Shown: positions 19,335-28,407 of the stretch, one piece after another
How positions within the stretch are numbered: position 1 is the stretch's first letter
How the letters are laid out: the number at the start of each line of letters is the position of its first letter
Assembly: GCA_905234785.1 (NCBI GenBank)
Contig: CAJOIP010000021.1
Coordinates: 1 to 64,000 of the forward strand
Reading direction: 5' to 3'
DNA: 64,000 nt
From: an uncultured Eggerthellaceae bacterium
GTDB taxonomy: Bacteria; Actinomycetota; Coriobacteriia; Coriobacteriales; Eggerthellaceae
Notes under the pieces: generated by a model
Told to the model about the DNA's origin: nothing
Databases searched by the model: none
The model's input: the letters and a program-made list of their open reading frames with translations, nothing else
Program-made: the position numbers and the translations under genes

Positions 19335-20618
19335 TTAGTCCTCCACGCGAATGACGGTCGGGTCGACGAGCAGCATGTCCTCCATGGCGGCGAGCTCGGC
19401 CAACGCCGTGCGGATGTTCTTCTCGCGGGCGGTGTGCGTGACGAAGATCAGGTTCACGGCATCGCGCTCGCGCGTGCCCTCCTGCACGACCGAGCGCAGC
19501 GACACGCCATGCCTCGCAAAGACCTCGGCCGCCGCGGCGAGCACGCCCGTGCGGTCGGGCACGACGAAGCGGATGTAGTAGCGGGTCTCGAGGTTGTCCA
19601 TGGGGACGATGGGCAGCTTGTCGGTGCACGTGCAGCCGACGATCGGCGGCACGCCCAGCGTGATGTGGCGCGACACTTCCAGCACGTCGCCCATGACGGC
19701 GCTCGCCGCCGGGCCCGAACCCGCGCCGGCGCCGAAGAACATCGTCTCGCCCACGGAATCGCCCGTGACGTAGATGGCGTTGTCGACGCCGTTCACGTGC
19801 GCGAGCTGGTGGGTGCGCGGGATCATCGTGGGGTGCACGCGCACGTCGACACCCTCGGGCAGGCGGTGCCCGATGGCGAGCAGCTTCACGGCGTAACCCA
19901 TGTCGCGGGCCGTCGCCAGGTCGATGGGCTGGATGTTGCGGATGCCCTCGTTGTGCACGTCGCTCATGACCACGCGCGAGTTGAAGGCGATGGAGGCCAG
20001 GATGGCGATCTTGGCCGCGGCGTCGAAGCCGTCCACGTCGGCGGTCGGGTCGGCCTCGGCGAAGCCCTTCGCCTGCGCCTCGGCGAGCACCTCGTCGTAG
20101 GGCATGCCGTCTTCGTCCATGCGCGTGAGCATGTAGTTGGTGGTGCCGTTGACAATGCCGAGCACCGAGGAGATCTCGTTGGAGATGAGCGAGTGCTTCA
20201 GCGGGTCGATGATGGGGATGCCGCCGCCGACGCTGGCCTCGAAGGCGATTTCCACGCCAGCCTCGTCGGCCAGGTGGAAGATCTCCTCGCCGGCCGTGGC
20301 CATGAGCGCCTTGTTGGCGGTGACCACGTGCTTGCCGTTCTTCAGCGCCTCGGTGACGATGGCATGCGCCACGCCCGTGCCGCCGATGAGCTCGATGACC
20401 AGGTCGATTTCGGGGTCGGTCGTGATGTCGTGGAAATCGCTCGTGAACAGGTGGCCCACGCCGTGCGCCTCGGCTTCGGCGGGGTCGAGCGAGCACACGC
20501 GAGCAAGCTCGATGTCGATGCCGTAATGGCGAATGAAATCATCACGATGCTTCTGGATGATGTCGATGCAGCCGCCGCCCACGGTGCCGGTGCCGACAAG
20601 GCCGATTCTCACAGGCAT
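19335..20618 (-). CDS. hom: Homoserine dehydrogenase
   Basis: NAD(P)H-dependent reduction of aspartate semialdehyde to homoserine, the branch to threonine and methionine. Of 427 residues, the Rossmann domain starts IGLVGTGTVGGG and the catalytic domain holds GIVNGTTNYML and ADPTADVDGFDAAAK. The C-terminal ACT domain, about residues 350-425, starts YYIRFVVPDRTGVLA and probably mediates feedback inhibition. Start ATG follows GGAGAT. The HAD gene follows directly. Confidence 0.95.
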   Translation of the reverse strand: MPVRIGLVGTGTVGGGCIDIIQKHRDDFIRHYGIDIELARVCSLDPAEAEAHGVGHLFTSDFHDITTDPEIDLVIELIGGTGVAHAIVTEALKNGKHVVTANKALMATAGEEIFHLADEAGVEIAFEASVGGGIPIIDPLKHSLISNEISSVLGIVNGTTNYMLTRMDEDGMPYDEVLAEAQAKGFAEADPTADVDGFDAAAKIAILASIAFNSRVVMSDVHNEGIRNIQPIDLATARDMGYAVKLLAIGHRLPEGVDVRVHPTMIPRTHQLAHVNGVDNAIYVTGDSVGETMFFGAGAGSGPAASAVMGDVLEVSRHITLGVPPIVGCTCTDKLPIVPMDNLETRYYIRFVVPDRTGVLAAAAEVFARHGVSLRSVVQEGTRERDAVNLIFVTHTAREKNIRTALAELAAMEDMLLVDPTVIRVED

Positions 20619-20717
20619 GGTATCTCCGTTTCCCTACGCTGAAATTGAATGCACACCAGTATACCCGTCGATTCGCGCTCTGCGAATCGACTCGGCGAAA
20701 TGCGCATGAGACTGCTG

Positions 20718-20857
20718 GGGAAAGGGCCGCTGGCGGAGAGGGTGAGCGTTTGTCCTCGCACGCTCAGCGGCAATAGCGCATCAAAAACCGCAACAGCAAT
20801 CGCCGCTTCGCTTAGCTGCGGAATCGCGCTCATCCTCTTCGCCAGCGGCCCTTTCCC
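20718..20857. repeat. Long inverted repeat LIR-1 after cbiC
   Basis: Arms 20718-20747 and 20828-20857 (30 bp each) pair with only two mismatches, both G-U compatible in one strand's RNA. The left arm begins GGGAAAGGGCCGCTGGCG. The 80-base spacer can fold further. The right arm ends 6 bases from the cbiC stop, so the cbi transcript would end in this hairpin. No T-run follows. Confidence 0.6.
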
Positions 20858-20863
20858 TGCGGC

Positions 20864-21520
20864 TTATTCGCGGGCGTTGTTGCTGGCGAGGTATAGAAGC
20901 GCGTTGCAGATGGCGGCGGCGACGTTGCTGCCGCCCTTGCGGCCGCGCGCCACGATGTGCGGCACGTCGAGCTCGCAGATGAGCTCCTTCGACTCGACCA
21001 CGTTCACGAAGCCGACGGGAACGCCGACGATGAGCGCGGGCGGGCACGGCATCTCGCCTGCCTGCAGCATCTCGTAGAGGCGCACGAGGGCCGTCGGCGC
21101 GTTTCCCACGGCGTAGATGAGCGGCTTGCCGAGCGCGGCGGCGCGTTCCATGCACACGGCCGAGCGCGTGAGGCCGCGCTCCTTCGCCTCGGCTGCCACG
21201 TCCGGATCGGAGATGAAGTTGAAGACCTCGCCGCCGAATTTCGCGAGCACGCGCTTGTTGATGCCCGACGCCGCCATCTTCGTGTCGGTGACGATGGAGC
21301 AGCCGCCCTTCAACGCCTCGACCCCGATGGTGGTCGCATGCGGCGAGAACACCAGGTTGTCGGCGTAGTCGAAATCGGCCGACGTGTGGATGACGCGCTT
21401 CACGACGAGCTCGTTTTCCGGGTCGAGCGCGCGCCCGCCCAACTCGGCCGTGATGATCTCGAAGCTGCGCGCCTCGATGTCGGCCGGCTTCACGAACTGC
21501 AACTTGTCTAGGCTGCTCAT
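20864..21520 (-). CDS. cbiC: Cobalt-precorrin-8 methylmutase
   Basis: CbiC/CobH moves the C11 methyl group to C12, forming cobyrinic acid. The 218-residue protein shows the family: IEARSFEIITAE, RVIHTSADFDYADNL (catalytic His) and GVPVGFVNVVESKE. Start ATG follows AAGAGGAAAC. It is the last gene of the cbi operon, 91 bases after cbiP with a REP-like palindrome between, and is followed by LIR-1. Confidence 0.95.
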   Translation of the reverse strand: MSSLDKLQFVKPADIEARSFEIITAELGGRALDPENELVVKRVIHTSADFDYADNLVFSPHATTIGVEALKGGCSIVTDTKMAASGINKRVLAKFGGEVFNFISDPDVAAEAKERGLTRSAVCMERAAALGKPLIYAVGNAPTALVRLYEMLQAGEMPCPPALIVGVPVGFVNVVESKELICELDVPHIVARGRKGGSNVAAAICNALLYLASNNARE

Positions 21521-21536
21521 GTTTCCTCTTCTCCTT

Positions 21537-21603
21537 CGGGCAATGTGCTCGATTCGTCACTACGCTTCGCGGAGATTCCTCGCTGCGCTCGGAATGACGA
21601 GCG
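21537..21603. repeat. REP-like palindrome between cbiP and cbiC
   Basis: The GATTCGTCACTACGCTTCGC and GCGCTCGGAATGACG sequences belong to the same TGACxxxxxGAGCG-type family as copies near 44110, 54684 and 57511. It fills the cbiC-cbiP gap inside the operon. Confidence 0.5.
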
Positions 21604-21611
21604 GGCGTTGC

Positions 21612-23084
21612 TCATACGCCCTCCTCGATGATGCGGTAGATCAGGTCCATGTCCATGTTGTCGCGCATGGCCTGCGCGAGCTTGTCGTATTGCTCTTCCT
21701 TGTAGGCCTTCATGTCGTGCGCCTGGACGTCGGCGGCATCGAGACCCTTCGCCTCGAACAGGGCGCCTGCCAGCGCCTCGGCGCATTCCCTCGTGTCGAA
21801 GACGCCATGAATGTAGGTGCCGTACACGTTGCCCTCGTTGACCATCGGCGCCGTGACGGGCTCGCCTTCGATGAACGTCTCGCCCATGTGAATCTCGTAC
21901 CCCTCGACGGGCATGCCCGACAGCGCCGCGAGCGCGCCGCCCACCTCGCCGAGCTTCGTGCGCACGCGCACCTGGCGCTTCTCGGGCTCGAACACCGTGC
22001 GGGTCGGCAAAAGCCCCACGCCGCGCACGCAGCCGCCGCCCTCCACGCCATGCGGATCGCTGACCTCGAGCCCGAGCATCTGGTAGCCGCCGCAAATGCC
22101 CACGACCGGGGTTCCCGCAGAAGCGCGCTTCAAAAGCACCGTCTCGATGCCGCTTTCGCGCAGCCACTTCAAATCGGCGATCGTGTTCTTCGTGCCCGGC
22201 AAGATGATGAGGTCGGGCTCGCCCAGATCGGACGCCCGTTGCACGTAGCGCACGCCCACGCCGTCGATGGCCGACAACGCGATGAAGTCGGTGAAGTTCG
22301 ACACCTTCGGCAGGCGGATGACCGCGACGTCGACGAGCGCGCCTGCGCGGCGCACGTCCAGGCGGTCGGACAGGCTGTCCTCGTCGTCGATGTCGAGCTG
22401 CGTGTAGGGAATGACGCCCGCAATCGGGATGCCCGAGCGCTCGCGTAGAATGTCGAGCCCCGGGTCGAGGATGGTCTTGTCGCCGCGGAACTTGTTCACG
22501 ATGAGGCCCTTCACGCGGGCGCGCTCGTCGTCTTCGAGCAGCATGAGCGTGCCGAGCAGCTGCGCGAACACGCCGCCGCGGTCGATGTCGCCCGCCAGCA
22601 GCACGGGAGATGCCGCCATGCGCGCCATGCCCATGTTCACAATGTCGTCGTCTTTCAGGTTCACCTCGGCGGGGCTGCCCGCGCCCTCGATGACGATGAT
22701 GTCGAAGCGGCTGGCCAGGTCGTTGTACGCCCGCATGATGTCGGGCACCAGCTCGTGCTTGAAAGCGAAGTAGTCGCGCGCGCTCATGGTGCCGATGGCC
22801 TGGCCGTTCACGATGACCTGGCTTCCCGTGTCGTTCGTGGGCTTCAGCAGAATCGGGTTCATGGCGGCCTCGGGGGCTATGCCGGCGGCTTCGGCCTGCA
22901 CGACCTGCGCGCGGCCCATTTCGGCCCCTTCGGCCGTGATCGACGAGTTCAGCGCCATGTTCTGCGATTTGAACGGCGCCACGCGATACCCGTCTTGCGC
23001 GAAGATGCGGCACAGGCCCGCCGCGAGCAGGCTCTTGCCCGCCCCGGACATCGTGCCCTGCACCATGATGGGCTTGGCCGTCAT
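21612..23084 (-). CDS. cbiP: Cobyric acid synthase (glutamine-hydrolysing)
   Basis: CbiP/CobQ amidates four carboxyl groups of (adenosyl)cobyrinic acid a,c-diamide using Gln and ATP. The start at 23084 overlaps the cbiA stop (ATGA), giving 490 residues, normal length. The N-terminal DRTG synthetase domain starts IMVQGTMSGAGKSLLAAGL (P-loop), with FKSQNMALNS. The C-terminal glutaminase has the nucleophile motif GICGGYQMLG. It acts directly after CbiA. Confidence 0.95.
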   Translation of the reverse strand: MTAKPIMVQGTMSGAGKSLLAAGLCRIFAQDGYRVAPFKSQNMALNSSITAEGAEMGRAQVVQAEAAGIAPEAAMNPILLKPTNDTGSQVIVNGQAIGTMSARDYFAFKHELVPDIMRAYNDLASRFDIIVIEGAGSPAEVNLKDDDIVNMGMARMAASPVLLAGDIDRGGVFAQLLGTLMLLEDDERARVKGLIVNKFRGDKTILDPGLDILRERSGIPIAGVIPYTQLDIDDEDSLSDRLDVRRAGALVDVAVIRLPKVSNFTDFIALSAIDGVGVRYVQRASDLGEPDLIILPGTKNTIADLKWLRESGIETVLLKRASAGTPVVGICGGYQMLGLEVSDPHGVEGGGCVRGVGLLPTRTVFEPEKRQVRVRTKLGEVGGALAALSGMPVEGYEIHMGETFIEGEPVTAPMVNEGNVYGTYIHGVFDTRECAEALAGALFEAKGLDAADVQAHDMKAYKEEQYDKLAQAMRDNMDMDLIYRIIEEGV

Positions 23085-24463
23085 CGCTGACCCCTTTCCC
23101 CGCCGTATGCCGCGCACGCGTCGACGAAACGGCGCGCGGCCTGCGGATGTGCCGGTAGATACAAGTGCGGATAGCCCGCGTACATGGAAGGCGTGGACAT
23201 GCCGCATTTCCACGAACGCCCCGATTGCGGTTTCTCGGCCGTGAAATCGTTGCCGGGCGTCTCGCTATCCCAGTAATGGAACTCGTGCGCCCGCAGCTTC
23301 TCGTCGGCGTCGGCGAGCAGGCCGTCGTGCGCGGCGGTCAGCGTGATGTAGCCGAACCGCCCGAGCTTCGAGGTCTTAAACGACGCGCCCGGCACGACGC
23401 CCACCTCGGAATACGTGCCGCCGTCGGAGTCTTCCAGCACGTCGTGCAGGTACATGAACCCGCCGCACTCGGCGATGGTCGGCATGCCGGAGCGGATGGC
23501 GCGCGCAATCGCCGTGCGCATGGGCGCGTTCGCGTTCAGCTCGCGCGCGTGCAGTTCGGGGTAGCCGCCGCCCAGGTACAGGCCCGAGGCGCCTTCGGGA
23601 AGGCCCGCGTCGGCGAGTGGGGAGAATTCGACGAGCTCGGCGCCGAGGTGCTGCAGCAACCGCAAGGCGTCGGCGTAGTAGAAGCAGAACGCGTCATCGC
23701 GGGCGATTGCGATGCGCGGCAGCGCGGGAAGCGTGCGCGGCTCGATGCCCTGCCATGCGGACCCATTCAGGACGGGCGCTGACGAGGCCAGGCGCAGCAG
23801 GCCGTCGATGTCGACCGTGCGCTCCATCACGCTCGCCAGCTTGTCGAGCTTCGCCTGCAGGTCGGCAACCTCGGAAGCCGTCACCAATCCCAGATGGCGG
23901 CTCTCCAGGCTGCAGTCTTCGAGCACGGGCAGGTAGCCGTACACACGCACACCCGTCTCGGCTTCGATGACGTCTTTCAGGCGAGGGTACAGCATGTCTG
24001 ACACGCGGTTCAGCACGACGCCTTCCACATGGCTGTCCGCACGGAAGCGGGCGAAGCCGGCGACCTCGGCGGCAATCGAGCGCGCGCGCCCGCGGCCGTC
24101 GATGACGAGCACCGCCGGGGCGTCGATCGTGCGCGCGACGTCCCATGCGCTCGCCTCGTCGCTCACCGCGATGCCGTCGTAATAGCCCATGACGCCCTCG
24201 ATGACCACGGCGTTGCCATGCGCGGCGCTGTCGGCGACGAGCGCGCGGACCTGGGCCGCATCCGAGAAGAACAGGTCGAGGTTGCGCGAATAGGCGCCGA
24301 TGACCTCGCTGTGGAACATCGGGTCGATGTAATCGGGGCCGCACTTGCACGCGGCGGGCGCCATGCCGCGCCGCACGAGCGCCTGCAGCAGGCCGCACGT
24401 GAACGTGGTCTTGCCCCCGCCGCTTGCAGGGGCGCCGATGACGATGCGCGGTGCCGCTGTCAT
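23081..24463 (-). CDS. cbiA: Cobyrinic acid a,c-diamide synthase
   Basis: ATP- and Gln-dependent amidation of carboxyls a and c of cobyrinic acid. Of 460 residues, the P-loop is GAPASGGGKTTFTCGLL, followed by KCGPDYIDPMFH; the C-terminal glutaminase has GLYLGGGYPELHA and AECGGFMYLHD (nucleophile Cys). Both ends overlap neighbours by ATGA (cbiET upstream, cbiP downstream), indicating tight coupling. Confidence 0.95.
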   Translation of the reverse strand: MTAAPRIVIGAPASGGGKTTFTCGLLQALVRRGMAPAACKCGPDYIDPMFHSEVIGAYSRNLDLFFSDAAQVRALVADSAAHGNAVVIEGVMGYYDGIAVSDEASAWDVARTIDAPAVLVIDGRGRARSIAAEVAGFARFRADSHVEGVVLNRVSDMLYPRLKDVIEAETGVRVYGYLPVLEDCSLESRHLGLVTASEVADLQAKLDKLASVMERTVDIDGLLRLASSAPVLNGSAWQGIEPRTLPALPRIAIARDDAFCFYYADALRLLQHLGAELVEFSPLADAGLPEGASGLYLGGGYPELHARELNANAPMRTAIARAIRSGMPTIAECGGFMYLHDVLEDSDGGTYSEVGVVPGASFKTSKLGRFGYITLTAAHDGLLADADEKLRAHEFHYWDSETPGNDFTAEKPQSGRSWKCGMSTPSMYAGYPHLYLPAHPQAARRFVDACAAYGGERGQR

Positions 24464-25698
24464 TGCCGATCACCTTCTATAATCAATTTCCTCGGAGGAT
24501 ATTGATTATCGAACGTGACGATGTAGACCGGGTTCTCGGCGCGCATGAGGTGGTACGAGCCCACCGCGTCGGCGCGGGCGACCGACACCTGCACGATGTC
24601 GGCGTCTTCCACGTCGTGCGCGCGCAGGCAGGCCAGCACGTCGGCAAGCGTCTCGAGCGTCACCGCCGTGACGCAGATGCGCACCTGCGGGTTGGCGGCC
24701 AGCGCCGCGTTCACGATGGCGTCGAGGTTGCCGGACGACCCGCCGATGAACACGCGGTCGGGCGCCGGCAAGCCGGCAAGCGCGTCGGGCGCCTCGCCTT
24801 CCACGGGGACCATGTTGAAAGCGCCCTTGGCAGCTCGGTTCTCGCGCATGAGCGCCAGCGCGTCGGGGTTCTTCTCGACGGCGTACACGACGCCGCGGTT
24901 CGCCGCGAGCGCTGCCTCGACCGACACCGAGCCCGTGCCCGCGCCGACGTCCCAGACCACATGGCCGGGGGCGATCCGAAGCTTCGCGATTGCCAGCGCG
25001 CGGACTTCCTCTTTCGTCATGGGGGCCTTCCCGCGCGCGAAATCGCCGTCTGCCAGCGACGGCGCCGCGAACGGGCGTTTCACGGAATGCGGGTTCTCGG
25101 CGAGCATGACCGACAAGTCCGCGAAGCTCATCTCGGCGAGCTCGGACGCCGTGCCGCGCACGATGCGCTCGTCGTCGTACGACAGGCGCTCGCCCGCCGC
25201 AACCGACACGCCACCCATCCCCCGTTTCACGAGGTCGCGGCAAATGTCTTCCACTTTGGTCTTGCCGCCCGTGATGCAAAACGTCTTCGGGCTCGACTGA
25301 ATCGCGCCCACCGCGTCGTGGTCGCGGCCGTGCGCCGACACGAGCGTCGCGTCCTGCCAGGGCGTGCGCAGCTTCGCGCAGAAGTACACGAGCGACGAGA
25401 TGCCGGGGACGACCTCGACCTCGAAGTCGGCCAGCTTGCCGTACAGCGCCGTCGCGCCGCTGTAGAAGCCGACGTCGCCGGAAAGGAGCACGCTCGCCTG
25501 CTCGCACGTGGCGGCGTGAAGCGCGGCGACGATGTCGTCGGACTTGATGAGCTCAAGCTTTTCGCAGTCGTTGCCTTGGAACGGCTCGAGCAGTCGTTTC
25601 GCCCCGATGAGCAGGCCGCTTTCGCGAATGGCGCGCTCAGCGCCCAGCGTCAGCGTGTCGGGGTTTCCCATGCCGATGCCGATCAGATATACCTTCAT
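24460..25698 (-). CDS. cbiET: Precorrin-6Y C5,15-methyltransferase/decarboxylase, CbiE-CbiT fusion
   Basis: A bifunctional enzyme methylating C5 and C15 and decarboxylating the C12 acetate. Of 412 residues, CbiE is about 1-195 (MKVYLIGIGMGNPD at the start, SGDVGFYSG), and CbiT about 205-412 (VWDVGAGTGSVSVEAAL SAM site, DRVFIGGSSGNLD). The start overlaps the cbiJ stop (ATGA). CbiE and CbiT are separate proteins in Salmonella but fused in many bacteria (CobL-type). Confidence 0.94.
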   Translation of the reverse strand: MKVYLIGIGMGNPDTLTLGAERAIRESGLLIGAKRLLEPFQGNDCEKLELIKSDDIVAALHAATCEQASVLLSGDVGFYSGATALYGKLADFEVEVVPGISSLVYFCAKLRTPWQDATLVSAHGRDHDAVGAIQSSPKTFCITGGKTKVEDICRDLVKRGMGGVSVAAGERLSYDDERIVRGTASELAEMSFADLSVMLAENPHSVKRPFAAPSLADGDFARGKAPMTKEEVRALAIAKLRIAPGHVVWDVGAGTGSVSVEAALAANRGVVYAVEKNPDALALMRENRAAKGAFNMVPVEGEAPDALAGLPAPDRVFIGGSSGNLDAIVNAALAANPQVRICVTAVTLETLADVLACLRAHDVEDADIVQVSVARADAVGSYHLMRAENPVYIVTFDNQYPPRKLIIEGDRQ

Positions 25699-26495
25699 AA
25701 CCCCAGCACCTTTTCCAATTCCTGTTTCGCCTGATCCATGCTCAGGCCCTCTTCGTCGCGCGGGCGGTGGATGACCACGAGGTCGCACCCGCATTCACGG
25801 GCCGCCTCGACCTTCTCCCAGAAACCGCCAGCCGCACCCGACGCCTTCGTCACGAGCGTGCGGATGCCGAACTCGCGGATCAGCGCCATGTTGAGCTCCT
25901 TCGAGAAGGGGCCCTGCATGGCGATGATGTGGCTCGTCGGAATGCCGAGCTCGTCAGCCGCGGCAAGCGACGAGGCGACGGGAAGCACGCGCGCGTACAG
26001 CCGCTCGGCATAATCGGGCAGGGCGCCCACGTACAGCGGAAGGTCCTTGCTGCCCGTCGTCAGCATGACGGGTCCCATCTTCCGCGCGATGAGCTGCGCA
26101 GCCTCAGCCGGGCTGCCTGCGCCTTCCCACGGGCCCTCGGGCTCGCGTTCGCGCAGCACGCGCAACAGCAGCACGCCGCACGCTTCGGCGGCGCCCGCAA
26201 TGCTTTCCGACACGCCGGCAGCGTAGGGGTGCGTCGCGTCGACGACGCATGCGAAGGGCTCGTCGCGCATGAGCCGTTCCATGTCGCCCGGCAGCATGCG
26301 CCCCGTAAGCGACGTCACGTTGGGAATGTTCTCGACAAGCGACCCGCCGTATTCCGTAAGCGAGCTGACGTACACCTGGCAGCCGCCGCGTCCGCCCAGC
26401 CACGTGGCGAGCTCGCGGCCTTCGGTCGTGCCGCCGAACACGAGGACGCGCGGCAACGTGGAACGCGTTTCCGGTTTCCGCTCCATTTGCTCCAC
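25695..26495 (-). CDS. cbiJ: Cobalt-precorrin-6A reductase
   Basis: CbiJ/CobK reduces cobalt-precorrin-6A to 6B with NAD(P)H. A 266-residue protein; VLVFGGTTEGRELA and VVDATHPYA are diagnostic, with MQGPFSKELN and LVTKASGAAGGFWEK near the C-terminus. GTG 26495, five bases after GGGAGGA, is the likely start; ATG 26486 is an alternative. It starts immediately after the cbiH stop. Confidence 0.93.
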   Translation of the reverse strand: MEQMERKPETRSTLPRVLVFGGTTEGRELATWLGGRGGCQVYVSSLTEYGGSLVENIPNVTSLTGRMLPGDMERLMRDEPFACVVDATHPYAAGVSESIAGAAEACGVLLLRVLREREPEGPWEGAGSPAEAAQLIARKMGPVMLTTGSKDLPLYVGALPDYAERLYARVLPVASSLAAADELGIPTSHIIAMQGPFSKELNMALIREFGIRTLVTKASGAAGGFWEKVEAARECGCDLVVIHRPRDEEGLSMDQAKQELEKVLGL

Positions 26496-26496
26496 G

Positions 26497-27240
26497 CTAA
26501 TCCTCCCGCTGAAGGTAGCCGCGCGGAGTGACCATCTTGCCGTTCAGCTCGACCGTCTGGCTGTTGCCGACGAACACGCACGTGAACATGTCGACCTGCG
26601 TGTCGCGCAGTTCGGCCAGCGTCATGACATGCGCTTCCTGCCCCTCGCGCCCGATGTTGCGCACGGTGCCGCACACGGTGTCGGGGCTCTTGCCCGCGCC
26701 GAGCAGGATGTCGCACGCCCGCTGCAGGTAATCGGGACGCTTGTGCGACGAGGGGTTGTACAGGCTGATGACGAAGTCGGCCTGCGCCGCCGCCACGAGC
26801 CTGCGCTCGATCGTTTCCCACGGGGTGAGCAAGTCGGAAAGCGAGATGGCGCAGTAGTCGTGCATGAGGGGCGCGCCGAGTACGGCCGCTCCCCCGTTCG
26901 ACGCCGACACGCCGGGGATGACCTCGATGTCGACGGGAGGGAACTCGTCTGCCAGCTCGTAGATGAGCCCGGCCATGCCGTACACGCCCGGGTCGCCCGA
27001 GCACACCATGGCGACGCTCAGGCCAGCTGCGGCCTTTTCCAACGCGGCGCGGCACCGCTCGACCTCTTTGCGCATGGGCGTGGTTATGATCTCCTTGTCG
27101 GGAAACTCGTCGCGCAGCAAGTCGACGTACACCATGTATCCTGCGATGAGGTCGCATGACTCGATGCCCGCGCGCGCACGGCCCGACATGTCCTCGGCCC
27201 CTCCCGGGCCCAAGCCCACGACCAGCAGCTTTCCAACCAT
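26497..27240 (-). CDS. cbiH: Cobalt-precorrin-3 C17-methyltransferase
   Basis: Methylates C17 with ring contraction. The 247-residue protein is a typical SAM tetrapyrrole methylase: VVGLGPGGAEDMS, SGDPGVYGMAG, EVIPGVSASNGGAAVLGAP and ISLYNPSSHKRPDYL. Start ATG follows GGAGAAGAGT. No extra domain. It is separated from cbiG by a 137-base gap occupied by inverted REP-like repeats. Confidence 0.94.
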   Translation of the reverse strand: MVGKLLVVGLGPGGAEDMSGRARAGIESCDLIAGYMVYVDLLRDEFPDKEIITTPMRKEVERCRAALEKAAAGLSVAMVCSGDPGVYGMAGLIYELADEFPPVDIEVIPGVSASNGGAAVLGAPLMHDYCAISLSDLLTPWETIERRLVAAAQADFVISLYNPSSHKRPDYLQRACDILLGAGKSPDTVCGTVRNIGREGQEAHVMTLAELRDTQVDMFTCVFVGNSQTVELNGKMVTPRGYLQRED

Positions 27241-27264
27241 ACTCTTCTCCTGTTTCGTTTATAA

Positions 27265-27370
27265 CCGTAGGAGCTCCATTCATCGAGCCCACGCCGCGGA
27301 GCGGCAATATATCGGTTATCACCAATATATCCGCCTTCGGCGGCGGGCGCGATGAATCGCGCCCCTACGA
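27265..27370. repeat. Inverted pair of GGGCGCGATGAATCGCGCCC-type repeats
   Basis: The right copy is GGGCGCGATGAATCGCGCCC then CTACG (27346-27370). The left copy, CCGTAGGAGCTCCATTCATC (27265 on), is the same sequence inverted and degraded. AATATATCGG/ CCAATATAT lie between. The pair forms a large hairpin inside the cbiG-cbiH gap. Related single copies lie at 36200, 46932 and 62166. Confidence 0.55.
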
Positions 27371-27377
27371 GTCCAAC

Positions 27378-28407
27378 CTATAACAGCAGCGGCCCGCAGG
27401 CCAATGCAACCGTCACGCCGTCTTGGGCTTGCTTGCCCAGCAGCAGCGTGCCGCCATCGGCGCACGCGGCGCGCTCGCACACGTTGCCGACGCCCACCGT
27501 CTTCTCGACGAAATCGGATTGCGCGAAATCGCCCAGAACGGCGGCCAGCTCGTCGGCCGTGTAAAACCTCAAATCCCACCCTTCCGACAGGGCGAGGGCG
27601 CGTATCGCCGGCTCGTCGGCCTTCACGTCGATCGACGCCAAGGTGGAAACAGCCAGCGGAGACACGTGCGCCAGGGCAAGCGCCCTGAACACCGCTTCGC
27701 GCACGGCCTCGGCGGCCGTGCCCCTGCGGCAGCCGACGCCCACGGACGCGCGGCACCAGGTGAAGCGTGCGCGCGAACGGCGCCGACGCCTCGTCGAGCG
27801 TCACGGCGAAGCCGATTTCGGCAGGCCCGTCGGACACGCCGGCGGGAAGCTTCCAATTCATGTCGAAATCGGACCTGAAGCCGACGACGCGCCCTTCGAG
27901 CAGCGCCGCCGAGACTTCCTTGGCGATATCGCGCTCGAGGATGATGAGGCCGTGGCGCACCGCCCACTCATCGACGGCGAACAGGCCGTTCACGTCGGTG
28001 GCGGTGGACACGACGGCCTGGCCGCCCGCTATGTCCGCGACGTCGCGCGCGAGGGCGTTCGCCCCGCCCACATGGCCCGACAGCAGCGGCACGGCGAAAC
28101 GCCCCGCCTCGTCGACGCTGATGACCGCCGGGTCGGTGAACTTGTCCTTCACGTGCGGTGCGATGGCGCGCACGGCGATGCCCGACGCGCCCACGAACAA
28201 AAGCGCCTCGTCGGCGGCGAAATGCTCGGCAGCCCACGACGACAGGCTGTCGTATGCGTCGATGCCCGCTTCGTCCGCGAACCGCGCAGGCCCGCTTACG
28301 GAAAACGCCGCATCCGCGTAAGTGGGCAGCGCCGCGAGCTCGCGCGCGAGCTTGGCCGCGAGCTCGCAGCCGGCCTTCGTGAACGCAATGCAGCCAATGC
28401 TATTCAT
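27378..28407 (-). pseudogene. cbiG: Cobalt-precorrin-5A hydrolase with a frameshift
   Basis: CbiG opens the delta-lactone and releases acetaldehyde. The N-terminal part (28407 down to about 27755) gives MNSIGCIAFTKAG, FVGASGIAVRAIAPHV, LSGHVGGAN, then FARTLHLVPR. The C-terminal part continues in another frame as VGVGCRRGTAAEAV to the stop at 27378, matching the conserved CbiG C-terminal domain. The break lies at a CGCGCG run (27747-27752); adding two bases or removing one restores a frame of about 343 residues. Either a real mutation, a phase-variable slip, or a sequencing error. The start overlaps the cbiF stop. All other operon genes are intact, so the pathway would be blocked here if the shift is real. 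Confidence 0.85.

Noticed and set aside
18753-20642. 629-aa plus-strand ORF
   Set aside because: Antisense to the HAD hydrolase and homoserine dehydrogenase; shadow composition, no motif.
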